Notes under the pieces: generated by a model
Told to the model about the DNA's origin: nothing
Databases searched by the model: none
The model's input: only the letters and a program-made list of their open reading frames with translations
NCBI RefSeq assembly: GCF_001921205.1
Contig: NZ_MSIE01000006.1
Location: forward strand, 1-64,000
DNA: 64,000 nt
Source of the DNA: Actinophytocola xanthii
GTDB lineage: Bacteria; Actinomycetota; Actinomycetes; Mycobacteriales; Pseudonocardiaceae
Direction of reading: 5' to 3'
Made by a program: the position numbers and the translations under genes
Shown: positions 37,312 to 46,379 of the stretch, in pieces
How positions within the stretch are numbered: the stretch's first letter is position 1
How the letters are laid out: each line of letters starts with the position of its first letter

Positions 37312-38237
37312 GCCCGGTACTCCCGTCCGGTCAGGTCGAGGAAGACGTCCTCGAGGGTCGCGGTCCGCACCTGGAGGCCGTCCAGCGCACCGCGGTCGGC
37401 CAGCGCGGACAGTACGTCCGCGGGACGGCGGGTGGAGATGGTCAACGACTGCTCGTCCTCGCTCACCTGGTCCGCGCCGGGCAGCGCCTCGGCGTCCGGA
37501 CGCGGAAACGACCCTCGCTCGAGCCGCACCTGGGTTGGCGCGTCGAGCCCGCGGACCAGGGCCGCCGGCCGGTCCATCGCGAGGATCCGGCCGCGGTCCA
37601 TGATGGCCACCCGGTCGCAGAGGATCTCAGCCTCGTCCAGGTAGTGGGTCGTGTAGAGGATCGTCTTGCCGCGCTCCTGGATCGCCCGCAGCACGTCCCA
37701 GAGGTTGCGCCTCGCCTGCGGGTCGAGCGCGGCCGTCGGCTCGTCGAGGAACAGCACGTCCGGGTCGTGCACGAGCGCACACGCGATCGACAACCGCTGG
37801 CGCTGGCCGCCGGAGAGCTTGTCCTCCCGCGTGTCGGCCTTGTCGGCGAGGCCGACGAGGTCGAGCATCTCGGCCGCCCGCGCCGCCCCGACGCCGTAGA
37901 GCGAGGCGAACGTCTCCAGCTGCTCGCGTGCGGTGAGCTTCTCGAAGAACGACGAGGCCTGCAGCTGTACGCCGATCCGCGGCAGCAACGCGGAGTTGCG
38001 CGGCCAGGGCGACTCACCGAGCAACCGCACCGTGCCCGAGTCGGGCTCGCGCAGCCCTTCGATGATTTCCAGCGTGGTGGTCTTGCCCGCCCCGTTCGGC
38101 CCGAGAATGCCGAAGAACTCCCCCTCGCTCACCGACAGCGACACACCGTCCACCGCGTTGAGGTCGCCGTACGCCTTGCGGATGTCCTCGACGACCACCG
38201 CGGCGCCGTTCCCTGCATTGATCACGTGCGAGAACAT
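37308..38237 (-). CDS. ABC-2 type transporter ATP-binding protein
   Basis: A 309-residue ATPase with Walker A GPNGAGKTTTL, signature LSGGQRQRLSIA, Walker B VLFLDEPTAALDPQ and switch histidine ILYTTHYLDEAE. The C-terminal 80 residues form the extra domain found in DrrA-like exporters. I take ATG 38237 (MFSHVINAG) as start; GTG 38225 is an alternative. It is divergent from prolyl aminopeptidase, whose GTG lies only 6 bases away, so both transcripts may start at or very near their start codons. Confidence 0.91.
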   Translation of the reverse strand: MFSHVINAGNGAAVVVEDIRKAYGDLNAVDGVSLSVSEGEFFGILGPNGAGKTTTLEIIEGLREPDSGTVRLLGESPWPRNSALLPRIGVQLQASSFFEKLTAREQLETFASLYGVGAARAAEMLDLVGLADKADTREDKLSGGQRQRLSIACALVHDPDVLFLDEPTAALDPQARRNLWDVLRAIQERGKTILYTTHYLDEAEILCDRVAIMDRGRILAMDRPAALVRGLDAPTQVRLERGSFPRPDAEALPGADQVSEDEQSLTISTRRPADVLSALADRGALDGLQVRTATLEDVFLDLTGREYRA

Positions 38238-38243
38238 ACCTGG

Positions 38244-39191
38244 GTGTATCCACCCCTCAACCCCTACGATCAGGGCCGCCTGCACGTGGGTGGCGGAGAG
38301 TACGTCTACTGGGAGCAGTGCGGCAACCCGGCCGGCAAACCGGCCCTCGTCCTGCACGGCGGCCCCGGCTCGGGCTGCGGACCGGGGCACCGGCGCTGGT
38401 TCGACCCGCGGCGGTACCGGGTGGTCCTGATGGACCAGCGCAACTGCGGGCGCAGCACACCGCACGCCGGCGACCCGGACACCGACCTCTCGGCGAACAC
38501 CACCCCGAACCTGCTCGCCGACCTGGAGCTGCTCCGCACGACGCTGGGCATCGAGCGCTGGCTGGTCTTCGGCGGTTCGTGGGGGTCGGTGCTCGGCCTC
38601 GCCTACGCGCAGGCGTTCCCCGAGCGGGTGTCCGAGCTGGTCCTGTTCGCTGTCGCGACCGGCCGGCAGGAGGAGGTCGACCTGCTCGTCCGCGGCCTGC
38701 GCCCGCTGTTTCCCGAGGCCTGGGCCGCCTTCCGGGAGGCCGCCGGTGACCCGAGCGAAGGCGTCGACCTGCCCACGGCCTACGCACGCCGGCTGAACAG
38801 CGGCTCGGCCGAGGACCGGGCCGCGGCCGCCAGCGCCTGGTGCGCCTGGGAGGACGCGATCGTGCCCACCACCGGACCGAGCGAGCGGTACCGCGACCCG
38901 CGGTTCCGGCTCGGGTTCGCCCGGATCGTGACCCACTACTGGAGCCGCGGCCACTTCCTCGGCGAGGACGGCGTGCTGCTCGCGGGCGCCGGCCGCCTCG
39001 CCGGCATCCCCGGGGTGATCGTGCAGGGCAGGCTGGACTTCGGGAACCTCGCCGGCTCGCCCTGGCTGCTCGACCACGCCTGGCCGGACGGCCGGCTGGT
39101 GATGGTGGACGAGGGGGCGCACGAGACGGCGACCCCCGGCATGACGGGCGCCCTGCTGGCCGCGCTCGACGGGTTCGCCGAGATCGGGTGA
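38244..39191 (+). CDS. pip: Prolyl aminopeptidase
   Basis: A 315-residue alpha/beta hydrolase of peptidase family S33 that removes N-terminal proline from peptides. The N-terminus YPPLNPYDQGRLHVGGGEYVYW (in part NPYDQGRLHVG) is typical, HGGPGSGCGPGH forms the oxyanion region, GGSWGSVLGLAYA carries Ser112, and VQGRLDFGN and DEGAHE supply Asp and His. The start GTG 38244 gives the canonical N-terminus. It is divergent from the ABC exporter genes, with essentially no intergenic DNA. Confidence 0.93.
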   Translation: MYPPLNPYDQGRLHVGGGEYVYWEQCGNPAGKPALVLHGGPGSGCGPGHRRWFDPRRYRVVLMDQRNCGRSTPHAGDPDTDLSANTTPNLLADLELLRTTLGIERWLVFGGSWGSVLGLAYAQAFPERVSELVLFAVATGRQEEVDLLVRGLRPLFPEAWAAFREAAGDPSEGVDLPTAYARRLNSGSAEDRAAAASAWCAWEDAIVPTTGPSERYRDPRFRLGFARIVTHYWSRGHFLGEDGVLLAGAGRLAGIPGVIVQGRLDFGNLAGSPWLLDHAWPDGRLVMVDEGAHETATPGMTGALLAALDGFAEIG

Positions 39192-39278
39192 ACCGAACCG
39201 GGGTGAGATCCGTGTTCTTCAACGACGAGTTCTCGCGAGCGGGCGCGAGGACCGTCCTCGGAGCATGAAGGGGAAGCC

Positions 39279-40274
39279 GTGTCGGGCACGTCTCGCGTGA
39301 TCTCGGCCATCGCCGCCGTCGCCGTCCTGCTCACGCTCGCCGCCTGCACTCCGGTGAGCACCGCGGGAGAGGCGACGTACGAGGTCGAACCGGTGGCCCG
39401 ACAGGAAATCCGCCCAACCACCGACCCGGTCACCGCCGTCGGCGGAGGCTCGGGTCGGGTGACCGCCCCGGTCTCGCTGAACGCCGCGGAGATCGAGGAC
39501 CTGGGCCGGGTGCTCACCGACCAGGCCGGGATGACCCTCTACCGCTACGACCGGGACAGCGCCGACCCCCCTGTGTCCGCATGCGAGGGTGTCTGCACGA
39601 GGGCGTGGCCCCCGGTGGTCGTCGAGGACGTGTCCGAGGTCGTGGTGAGCGGAATGGCCAGGAGCCTGCTCGGCACGGTGACCCGGTCAGACGACACCCT
39701 GCAGCTGACCGTGGCCGGCTGGCCCGTGTACCGGTTCGCGCAGGACTCCGCGCCCGGCGAGGCGGAGGGCCAGGGCGCCGGCGGTGTCTGGTCCGCCATC
39801 ACCCCCGACGGGGGCAGGGCCGGTGCGCCACCCGGAACCACCCCGGACCCGCCCTCCGCGCCGCTGGTCACCGCCCGGGTCCTGCCCGGCTTCGGCCCGG
39901 CCCTGACCGACGGGAATGGCCTCACGCTCTACCTGTTCACCGCAGACAGCTCGGCGCCACCGAGGTCCACCTGTCTCGACGACTGCGCCCGCCGCTGGCC
40001 CCCGGTCCTGGCCGAGGGTCCCGAGCCGGAGCTGCAGGGGGTGAACCCGGCGATCGTCGGCACCCTCGCCCGCCCCGACGGCAAGCAGCAGGTCACGGTC
40101 AACGGCTGGCCGGTCTACCGGTTCGCCGAGGACACCGAGCCCGGCCAGACGGGCGGCCACGGTGTCGACGGCCGGTGGTTCGTGATCGCGCCGGACGGCC
40201 GCAAGTCCCTCGCGCCGGTCCAGGAGCAGGCACCTGAGGCCGCCGCCGAACCGGAATCCGACGGCGGCTACTGA
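39279..40274 (+). CDS. Lipoprotein with two secreted-repeat (DUF/Lipoprotein_15-like) units
   Basis: A 331-residue predicted lipoprotein with lipobox LAAC (Cys23). Two homologous halves follow. Each has a GMTLYRYDRDS/GLTLYLFTADS strand, a CEGVCTRAWPPV/CLDDCARRWPPV cysteine pair, and a VAGWPVYRFAQD/VNGWPVYRFAED strand ending in a G-x-W-x-I/V-TPDG/APDG turn. These are the repeats of the secreted Lipoprotein_15-like family of unknown function, probably on the cell surface. GTG 39279 opens the signal peptide. A strong hairpin terminator follows. Confidence 0.87.
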   Translation: MSGTSRVISAIAAVAVLLTLAACTPVSTAGEATYEVEPVARQEIRPTTDPVTAVGGGSGRVTAPVSLNAAEIEDLGRVLTDQAGMTLYRYDRDSADPPVSACEGVCTRAWPPVVVEDVSEVVVSGMARSLLGTVTRSDDTLQLTVAGWPVYRFAQDSAPGEAEGQGAGGVWSAITPDGGRAGAPPGTTPDPPSAPLVTARVLPGFGPALTDGNGLTLYLFTADSSAPPRSTCLDDCARRWPPVLAEGPEPELQGVNPAIVGTLARPDGKQQVTVNGWPVYRFAEDTEPGQTGGHGVDGRWFVIAPDGRKSLAPVQEQAPEAAAEPESDGGY

Positions 40275-40288
40275 CCTCCCGCGAGGAC

Positions 40289-40323
40289 GGACCCGGTGCG
40301 CGCAGCCTGCGCGTACCGGGTCC
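40289..40323 (+). terminator. Hairpin terminator after the repeat lipoprotein
   Basis: GGACCCGGT (40289-40297) pairs with ACCGGGTCC (40315-40323); inside it, after one G-T wobble, CGCGCA pairs with TGCGCG across a GCC loop. The stem totals 16 pairs. It lies 15 bases after the lipoprotein stop and 139 bases before the LacI start, fitting a transcription stop. Confidence 0.82.
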
Positions 40324-40462
40324 ACCACTACTTAGTCCTATATGGACAGTCCGGCCGGCAAGTGGGGATCGCTGACGGTATTCTGCGCCTTGCGGAAATA
40401 TTTTCACCACGAGAAGATGGCCGTATCGAACCTCAGCGACTCCCCCAAGCGCCCCGTCGCCC

Positions 40463-41494
40463 ATGACGACCGTGTCCAACCAGCGGGGCCGCAAGGTCCG
40501 CCGGGCCACCATGAGCGACGTGGCCAGACTCGCCGGCGTGAGCATCAAGACCGTGTCCCGCGTGGTCAACGACGAGCCCGGGGTACACGCCGAGACCGCC
40601 GAACGCGTGGTGTCGGCGATCGAGCGGCTGGGCTTCCGGCGCAACATCGGTGCGCTGAACCTGCGTCGCGGCTCCTCGACGGGCACGATCGGGATCGTGG
40701 TGGAGGACCTGGCCAACCCGTTCTACTCCGGCCTGTCCCGGGCGGCCGAGGAGGTCGCCCGGCGACACGGCCGCCAGGTGCTGACCGGTTCGTCCGACGA
40801 GGACACCGGCCGGGAACGGGAGCTGTCGCTGGAGTTCTGCGCGCGCCGCGTGGACGGGCTCATCGTGGTGCCGGCCGGGCGGCGGCACGGGTACCTCGTG
40901 CCGGAGATCGCCTCGGGGATCCCCGTGGTGTTCGTCGACCGACCGCCCGGCGACGTGGTGGTCGACACCGTGTTGGTGGACAACGTGGCCGGCGCCGCCG
41001 GGGCCGTCACCCACCTCGCCGGGCACGGCCACCGCCGGATCGGCTTCCTCGGCGACGCCGCCGCCATCTTCACCGCTGGCGAGCGCCTGCGGGGGTTCCG
41101 CGAGGGGTGCGCGAGGGCGGGCATCCGCTTCGACGAGCGGCTGGTCGCGATGGGACCGCACACGCTCGGCGACGTCCCAGCGACCCTGCGCCGGCTGCTC
41201 GGCGGTACGTCGCCGGCCACCGCGCTGGTCACCGGCAACAACCGCATCACGGTGCTCGTCCTGCGGGCGCTGGCCGGCGCACCCCACCGCCCGGCCCTGG
41301 TCGGCTTCGACGACTTCGAGCTGGCGGACCTGCTCGACCCGCCGGTGAGCGTGGTCGGCTTGGACCCCGCTGTGCTGGGCAAGGCCGCCGCCGAACTACT
41401 GTTCGCACGGTTGGACGGTGATACGTCGCCGCCCCGCCGGATCGTGCTCCCGGTCCGGCTCGTAGCCCGTGGTTCCGGAGAGGTTGGCCCGTGA
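40463..41494 (+). CDS. LacI-family transcriptional regulator
   Basis: A 343-residue repressor. The N-terminal helix-turn-helix with hinge, TMSDVARLAGVSIKTVSRVVN, is canonical LacI and is followed by a periplasmic-binding-like effector domain (GIVVEDLANPFYSGL, VVFVDRPPG, GFDDFELADLL). It should bind a sugar or sugar phosphate. ATG 40463 fits the family N-terminus. It overlaps the mannose-6-phosphate isomerase-like gene as GTGA, so the pair is an operon and that enzyme's substrate or product is the likely effector. Confidence 0.93.
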   Translation: MTTVSNQRGRKVRRATMSDVARLAGVSIKTVSRVVNDEPGVHAETAERVVSAIERLGFRRNIGALNLRRGSSTGTIGIVVEDLANPFYSGLSRAAEEVARRHGRQVLTGSSDEDTGRERELSLEFCARRVDGLIVVPAGRRHGYLVPEIASGIPVVFVDRPPGDVVVDTVLVDNVAGAAGAVTHLAGHGHRRIGFLGDAAAIFTAGERLRGFREGCARAGIRFDERLVAMGPHTLGDVPATLRRLLGGTSPATALVTGNNRITVLVLRALAGAPHRPALVGFDDFELADLLDPPVSVVGLDPAVLGKAAAELLFARLDGDTSPPRRIVLPVRLVARGSGEVGP

Positions 41495-42510
41495 CGGACA
41501 TCGAAGGACGGCGGCCCGTGCGGCTGCCGGCGAACCAGCCGGAGCGCTTCTACCGGGGTGGGGCGGCCATCGCCGCGCTGCGCCGCGACCCCTCACCCCG
41601 CGAGTTCGGCCCGGAGGACTGGGTCGCGTCCTGCACCACGCTGCACGGCCAGGCCAGCGTCGGGCTCTCGGCGCTGCCGTCCGGCACGCTGCTGCGTGAC
41701 GCCGTCGCCGCCCACCCGGAGACCTGGCTGGGCCCGGCCCACCTGGCTCGCCACGGCGCCGACCCGGCGCTGCTGGTGAAGCTGCTCGACGCCGGACAGC
41801 GCCTGCCCGTCCACTGTCACCCCTCCGACGAGTTCGCCGCCGCGCACTTCGACTCCCGCTACGGCAAGACCGAGGCGTGGATCGTGGTCGGCGCGGCGCC
41901 CGACGCGACGGTGTTCGTCGGCTTCACCGACGACGTGCCGGCCGACACCGTCCGCGACTGGGTCGTGCGCCAGGACTCCGCTGCGATGCTCGGCGCCCTG
42001 AACGAGGTTCCGGTCCGCGCCGGCGACACGGTGTTCGTCCCGGCTGGGCTGCCCCACGCGATCGGCGCCGGGGTGTTCATCGTCGAGCTCCAGCAGCCGA
42101 CCGACCTGTCGGTGACGCTGGAGTGGAAGGACTTCCTGGACGACGAGGCCGGCGGGCACCTCGGGATCGGCTTCGAGACCGCACTCGGCTGTGTGGACCG
42201 GCAGGGCTGGAGCGAGGACCGGCTCGCCACGCTGGTCCGGCACCAGGAGGAGGGCGCGACCCCGGTGCACGACCTGTTCGGGGACCCGGCCCGCGGCTTC
42301 TTCCGCGCGGAGCGGGTCCAGGCCGGCGCGGAGCTCGCCCCCTCGTTCGGGGTGCTGGTGGCCCTGTCGGGCACTGGCGTGCTGCAGACCGAGCAGGCGG
42401 GGGAGGTCCCGGTGGCGGCCGGCGACACGTTCGTCCTACCGCATGCGGCCGGTGCGGCCACGGTGGACGGCGACCTGACCGCGATCCGCTGCCTCCCGCC
42501 GGCCGGCTGA
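41491..42510 (+). CDS. Class I mannose-6-phosphate isomerase-like cupin protein
   Basis: A 339-residue protein of the type I phosphomannose isomerase family. The zinc-site motif LPVHCHPSDEFAA and KTEAWIVV with VPAGLPHAIGAGVFIVELQ follow the order of ManA, which interconverts mannose-6-phosphate and fructose-6-phosphate. It starts at GTG 41491 in overlap with the LacI gene. Distance from classical ManA is considerable, so another hexose phosphate or sugar could be the substrate. Confidence 0.8.
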   Translation: MTDIEGRRPVRLPANQPERFYRGGAAIAALRRDPSPREFGPEDWVASCTTLHGQASVGLSALPSGTLLRDAVAAHPETWLGPAHLARHGADPALLVKLLDAGQRLPVHCHPSDEFAAAHFDSRYGKTEAWIVVGAAPDATVFVGFTDDVPADTVRDWVVRQDSAAMLGALNEVPVRAGDTVFVPAGLPHAIGAGVFIVELQQPTDLSVTLEWKDFLDDEAGGHLGIGFETALGCVDRQGWSEDRLATLVRHQEEGATPVHDLFGDPARGFFRAERVQAGAELAPSFGVLVALSGTGVLQTEQAGEVPVAAGDTFVLPHAAGAATVDGDLTAIRCLPPAG

Positions 42511-42513
42511 GGC

Positions 42514-43461
42514 TCAGCCGACCAGCTCGTCGGCCGCCGCGTAGGGGTCCAGCGCACCGGCTGCCACCCGCTCGGCGAGGCGGTCCAACCGCTCGCTCGC
42601 GCGCACCCCGCCCCACCGGGCCCGCAGCTCGCGCAGGGCGACCGCCTCGATCTCGGCGCGGGCCCGCGCGGCGCGCCGCCTGCCCAGCGCGCCGGTGGAG
42701 ACCAGCCAGGCGTGGTGGTCGGCCAGCGCCGTGACCAGGTCCTCGGCACCGCTGCCCGAGGTCGCCACGGTGCGCACGATCGGCTGCCGCCAGGACGGGC
42801 CGAGCTCGCGGCGGCCCAGGGAGATCATGTGCCGCAGGTCGCGCACGGTGGTGTCGGCCCCGTCGCGGTCGGCCTTGTTCACCACGAACACGTCGGCGAC
42901 CTCGAGGATGCCCGCCTTGGCCGCCTGGATCCCGTCACCCATGCCCGGCGCCAGCAGAACGACAGTCGTGTCGGCGAGCGACACTATGTCCACTTCAGAC
43001 TGTCCAACACCGACGGTTTCGACCAGCACGACGTCGAAGCCCGCGGCGTCGAGCACCCGCAACGCCTGCGGCGTCGCCGTGGCCAGCCCGCCCAGTTGGC
43101 CCCGGGTCGCCATCGAGCGGATGAACACGGCGGGGTCGGTCGTGTGGTCGTGCAGACGGATCCGGTCGCCCAGCAGTGCCCCGCCGGAGAAGGGCGAGGA
43201 CGGGTCGACCGCCAGCACGCCGACGCGGAGGTCCCGGGCGCGGAACGCCGATACCAGCATCGAGGTGGAGGTCGACTTGCCCACGCCGGGGGGCCCGGTC
43301 AGGCCGAGCACCCTGGCCCGACCGACGTGGGGCGAGAGCGCCTCGGCCACCGCCCGCAGGTGCGGGCTCTCGTCCTCGACCAGCGAGATCAGCCGCGCGA
43401 CGGCCAGCGGCCGGCCCGCCCGTGCCTCGTCGACGAGCGCGCCGACGTCCACTCTGGACAT
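42514..43461 (-). CDS. meaB: Methylmalonyl-CoA mutase-associated GTPase MeaB
   Basis: A 315-residue G3E-type P-loop GTPase that protects and reloads B12-dependent acyl-CoA mutases. Walker A GLTGPPGVGKSTSTSML, AVDPSSPFSGGALLGDR, the switch-like VETVGVGQSEVDI and NKADRDGADT base-recognition motif are all present. ATG 43461 is the start. It lies 4 bases after the acetyl-CoA acetyltransferase stop. No methylmalonyl-CoA mutase is in the window; the likely client here is the ethylmalonyl-CoA mutase at 59.8 kb or a mutase elsewhere. Confidence 0.94.
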   Translation of the reverse strand: MSRVDVGALVDEARAGRPLAVARLISLVEDESPHLRAVAEALSPHVGRARVLGLTGPPGVGKSTSTSMLVSAFRARDLRVGVLAVDPSSPFSGGALLGDRIRLHDHTTDPAVFIRSMATRGQLGGLATATPQALRVLDAAGFDVVLVETVGVGQSEVDIVSLADTTVVLLAPGMGDGIQAAKAGILEVADVFVVNKADRDGADTTVRDLRHMISLGRRELGPSWRQPIVRTVATSGSGAEDLVTALADHHAWLVSTGALGRRRAARARAEIEAVALRELRARWGGVRASERLDRLAERVAAGALDPYAAADELVG

Positions 43462-43465
43462 CCCA

Positions 43466-44644
43466 CTAGACACGCAGCAGCAGCGCGTCCCCCTGCCCGC
43501 CGCCGCCGCACAACGCGGCCGCGCCGAGCCCGCCGCCGCGCCGGCGCAGCTCGTTGACCAGGTGCACCACCAGCCGGGCACCCGAGGCGCCGATGGGGTG
43601 GCCGAGCGCGATCGCGCCGCCGTTGACGTTGACGATGTCCTCGCTGATCCCCAGCTCCTTGGTCGACACGACACCGACCGCCGCGAAGGCCTCGTTGATC
43701 TCCACGAGATCCAGCTCCGACGCGGACAGCCCGGCCTTGGCCAGCGCGGCCTTGGTCGCGTTGGCGGGCTGCTCGTGCAGGCTCGCGTCCGGACCGGCGA
43801 CCACGCCGTGCGCGCCGATCTCGGCGAGCCACTCGACGCCGAGCTCCTCGGCCTTGGCCTTGCTCATCACCACGACCGCGGCCGCACCGTCGGAGATCTG
43901 GGAGGAGGTGCCGGCCGTGATGGTGCCGTCGACCGCGAACGCCGCGCGCAGCTTCGCGAGCTCCTCGGGCGTGGTGTCCGGACGCACGCCCTCGTCGGTG
44001 TCGACCACGAACGGGTCACCCTTGCGCCGCGGCACGGTGACCGGCGCGATCTCCTCGCCGAACACGCCGTTCTGGATCGCCGCGGCCGCGAGCCGGTGCG
44101 AACGCGCGGCGAACGCGTCCTGCTCCTCGCGCGTGACGCCGTACCGAGAGTTGTACTTCTCGGTGGAGGCGCCCATCGCGACCTGGTCGAACGCGCAGAA
44201 CAACCCGTCGTAGGCCATGTGGTCGACCATCGTCACGTCGCCGTACTTGAACCCGGAGCGGGACTTGGGCAGCAGGTGGGGAGCCTGGCTCATCGACTCC
44301 TGGCCGCCGGCGACGACGATCTCGAACTCGCCGGCACGGATCAGCTGGTCGGCGAGCGCGATCGCGTCCAGGCCGGAGAGGCACACCTTGTTGATCGTCA
44401 GGGCTGGCACGCTCATCGGGATCCCGGCGGCGACCGCGGCCTGGCGGGCGGGGATCTGGCCGGCGCCGGCGGTGAGCACCTGACCCATGATCGTGTACTG
44501 CACCTGTTCTGGCGCGAGGCCAGCCCGCTCGAGCGCCGCCTTGATCGCGATGCCGCCGAGCTGGGCGCCGGTGAAGTCCTTGAGCGAGCCGAGCAGTCGA
44601 CCGATCGGCGTACGCGCCCCGGCGACGATGACGGAACCGGACAC
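43466..44644 (-). CDS. Acetyl-CoA C-acetyltransferase (thiolase)
   Basis: A 392-residue thiolase that condenses two acetyl-CoA to acetoacetyl-CoA or runs in reverse. The nucleophilic cysteine is in [15 protein letters not shown], the catalytic histidine in [11 protein letters not shown], and the second cysteine in [11 protein letters not shown] near the C-terminus. Length fits the biosynthetic AtoB/PhaA group. The start is GTG 44644. It forms an operon with meaB and is divergent from methylmalonyl-CoA epimerase, consistent with entry into the ethylmalonyl-CoA pathway. Confidence 0.94.
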   Translation of the reverse strand: MSGSVIVAGARTPIGRLLGSLKDFTGAQLGGIAIKAALERAGLAPEQVQYTIMGQVLTAGAGQIPARQAAVAAGIPMSVPALTINKVCLSGLDAIALADQLIRAGEFEIVVAGGQESMSQAPHLLPKSRSGFKYGDVTMVDHMAYDGLFCAFDQVAMGASTEKYNSRYGVTREEQDAFAARSHRLAAAAIQNGVFGEEIAPVTVPRRKGDPFVVDTDEGVRPDTTPEELAKLRAAFAVDGTITAGTSSQISDGAAAVVVMSKAKAEELGVEWLAEIGAHGVVAGPDASLHEQPANATKAALAKAGLSASELDLVEINEAFAAVGVVSTKELGISEDIVNVNGGAIALGHPIGASGARLVVHLVNELRRRGGGLGAAALCGGGGQGDALLLRV

Positions 44645-44769
44645 TGGGTCCTCCCACTGGTGCTAGCGACCGTTAACCTCGGACGATACTCGGGACCGGG
44701 CGGACCGATCCGCCAAGTTGTGAGTGACCGCACAGACACCTGCTGTCGTGCGGCGTTACCTTGTCATCC

Positions 44770-45213
44770 ATGGACGAGCTGAAGCCCTTTGTCACCGGGA
44801 TCGACCATGTCGGCATCGCCGTACCGGACATGGACGAGGCGATCGCCTTCTACCGGGACGTGCTGGGCCTCGAGCTCTACCACGAGGAGACCAACGAGTC
44901 CCAGGGCGTGCGCGAGGCGATGATGCGTGCCCCCGGGGACACCGGCGGAACGGCGGTGCAGCTGCTCGCCCCGCTCGGCCCGGACACCACGATCGGGAAG
45001 TTCCTGGCCCGCAGGGGCCCGGGCGTCCAGCAGGTCGCCTACCGCGTCACCGACATCGACGCCGCCACCGACGCCCTGCGGGCCAAGGGGTTACGCGTGA
45101 TGTTCGAGGAGTCGGGGATCGGCACCGCGGAGAGCCGGGTGAACTTCCTGCACCCCAAGGACGCCGGCGGGGTGCTCATCGAGCTGGTGGAGCCGGCGGT
45201 TCCCCCCCGGTGA
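44770..45213 (+). CDS. mce: Methylmalonyl-CoA (ethylmalonyl-CoA) epimerase
   Basis: A 147-residue VOC-fold enzyme. IDHVGIAVPDMDEAIAFYRD, VQLLAPLGPDT, GVQQVAYRVTDIDAA and GVLIELVEP provide the His and Glu metal ligands of methylmalonyl-CoA epimerase. The same enzyme epimerises ethylmalonyl-CoA in the ethylmalonyl-CoA pathway. ATG 44770 gives the usual N-terminus. It diverges from the thiolase gene, and its end overlaps the convergent TetR gene by 38 bases. Confidence 0.94.
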   Translation: MDELKPFVTGIDHVGIAVPDMDEAIAFYRDVLGLELYHEETNESQGVREAMMRAPGDTGGTAVQLLAPLGPDTTIGKFLARRGPGVQQVAYRVTDIDAATDALRAKGLRVMFEESGIGTAESRVNFLHPKDAGGVLIELVEPAVPPR

Positions 45214-45790
45214 GCGCGCCGGCGATGAACTCGACCTCGCGGTCGATCGTCTCCGCCGTCGCGACGTCCTCGGACTCGCCGTGCCGGGCCACGGAGTGCC
45301 GGTAGCTGACCGCGAGGGCGAGCAGTCCGGCGGCCGTGTCCACCGCCGCGCCGGGCAGGGTGCCGGTCGAGGCCGCCAGGATCACCGCGCGGACCTGGTC
45401 GACGATCCGGGTGAACCGGCGCTGAAGGGCGTCCCGGACCGCGGTGTGCGTGTCGGCCTCCCGCCACAGCAGGTGGGACAGCAGGTACGACGCCCGCAGC
45501 CGCGCGTCGAGCTCGGCGACCAGCCGACGCAGGCTCGCCGCGACGTCACCGGGCACCACCACCCCCGCCGGCTCGACCCGCTCGTCGGGCAGCCGCTCCA
45601 CGAGTGCGGCCAACAGGTCGGGCTTGCGCTGGAAGTAGTAGTGCACGAGCCCCTTGGGCACCCCGGCCCGTTCGGCGATCCGCGAGGTGGGCGTCGCGTC
45701 GAAGCCGGCCTCGGCGAACAGCTCCTCGGCGGCGGAGAGGATCCGCTCCCGCGCGCTCGGGTCGTCTCCCCGGTTCCTGGTCAGGCGCAT
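45176..45790 (-). CDS. TetR-family transcriptional regulator
   Basis: A 204-residue regulator. The N-terminal helix-turn-helix RERILSAAEELFAEAGFDATPTSRIAERAGVPKGLVHYYF (in part SRIAERAGVPKGLVHYYF) is canonical. The ligand domain is unassigned. ATG 45790 is the start. It lies between the epimerase and an SPW protein, 0.6 kb from ccr, and is the nearest candidate regulator of the acyl-CoA genes. A CCTTTC-TGC-GAAAGG palindrome just upstream (45801-45815) could be its own operator. Confidence 0.92.
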   Translation of the reverse strand: MRLTRNRGDDPSARERILSAAEELFAEAGFDATPTSRIAERAGVPKGLVHYYFQRKPDLLAALVERLPDERVEPAGVVVPGDVAASLRRLVAELDARLRASYLLSHLLWREADTHTAVRDALQRRFTRIVDQVRAVILAASTGTLPGAAVDTAAGLLALAVSYRHSVARHGESEDVATAETIDREVEFIAGALTGGEPPAPPAR

Positions 45791-45800
45791 CGGTGCTGCC

Positions 45801-45815
45801 CCTTTCTGCGAAAGG
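45801..45815. promoter_or_regulatory. Candidate operator or RBS-region palindrome of the TetR gene
   Basis: CCTTTC and GAAAGG separated by TGC form a perfect 6-bp inverted repeat 10 bases upstream of the TetR start codon. On the minus strand it contains the GAAAGGGG that can act as ribosome-binding site. It could be an autoregulatory operator; this rests on position and symmetry only. Confidence 0.4.
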
Positions 45816-45864
45816 CACGCGGTCCACAACGTAACCCGGGAAGGGCGACGTCGTGGACCGCGTG
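45816..45864 (-). terminator. Long hairpin between the SPW and TetR genes
   Basis: CACGCGGTCCACAACG (45816-45831) pairs with CGTCGTGGACCGCGTG (45849-45864) with a single mismatch across a 17-base loop. It starts 24 bases past the SPW protein stop on the minus strand and precedes the TetR gene, so it probably ends or attenuates read-through between them. Confidence 0.65.
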
Positions 45865-45888
45865 CGGTTCTCGGTCGAAGGGGTGCCG

Positions 45889-46275
45889 TCAGTGCTGGCC
45901 GGCCATCCCGCTGCCGGCCCGGTGCGCGGCCTGGGCGACCGGGAAGGCGGCCGCGCCGGCGATGGCGGTCAGCGCGCCGATGATCCACGAGAACCACGAG
46001 ATCGCGCCGAACTCGGTGTAGCTCATCACCCAGGGCGAGATGAACATCAGCACGCCCAGCACGACCTGGATCCCCTCGCTGTAGACCTGGCCGGGCACGG
46101 CCAGCGACGCCAGCCCGTCCAGCGCGACCAGCGCGCCCAGGACGACCATCGTCCACATCGCGGCGTCGTTGGTGTCGGTCCACAGGAAGGACAGCAGCGC
46201 CACGACACCGAGCACGACCTCAGCCCAGTCATGCGGGCGGGTCCAGGGCCGGACGGTGGCGGATGGGTTCGTCAT
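45889..46275 (-). CDS. SPW-repeat membrane protein
   Basis: A 128-residue membrane protein with about four hydrophobic segments. The second half contains the signature FISPWVMSY of the SPW repeat family, and the first half has the matching WAEVVLGVVALLSFLW, so it is a single degenerate pair of the repeat. Function of the family is unknown. The start is ATG 46275. It is divergent from ccr, with 130 bases between starts, and may share regulatory DNA with it. Confidence 0.88.
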   Translation of the reverse strand: MTNPSATVRPWTRPHDWAEVVLGVVALLSFLWTDTNDAAMWTMVVLGALVALDGLASLAVPGQVYSEGIQVVLGVLMFISPWVMSYTEFGAISWFSWIIGALTAIAGAAAFPVAQAAHRAGSGMAGQH

Positions 46276-46325
46276 AGCTCACCTCCGAAGGTTCATGGAG
46301 CTTCTGTCGACCATGATGCGCTTGG

Positions 46326-46341
46326 TTGGCCGGCCGGTCAA
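46326..46341. promoter_or_regulatory. Near-perfect palindrome in the SPW-ccr intergenic region
   Basis: TTGGCCGGCCGGTCAA is palindromic in 14 of 16 positions and lies 51 bases upstream of the SPW start codon, 65 bases from the ccr start. It differs from the TACTGGCCAGTA site nearby. It is a possible operator; no other copy was noticed in the window. Confidence 0.35.
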
Positions 46342-46379
46342 ATGCTGTGACCCACGACGCATCGGACTGGTTCTGTACC

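Noticed and set aside
39246-39260. CGAGGACCGTCCTCG palindrome upstream of the repeat lipoprotein
   Set aside because: Near-perfect 15-base symmetry, but such GC-rich palindromes are frequent by chance here, and there is no second copy or promoter element to support it.
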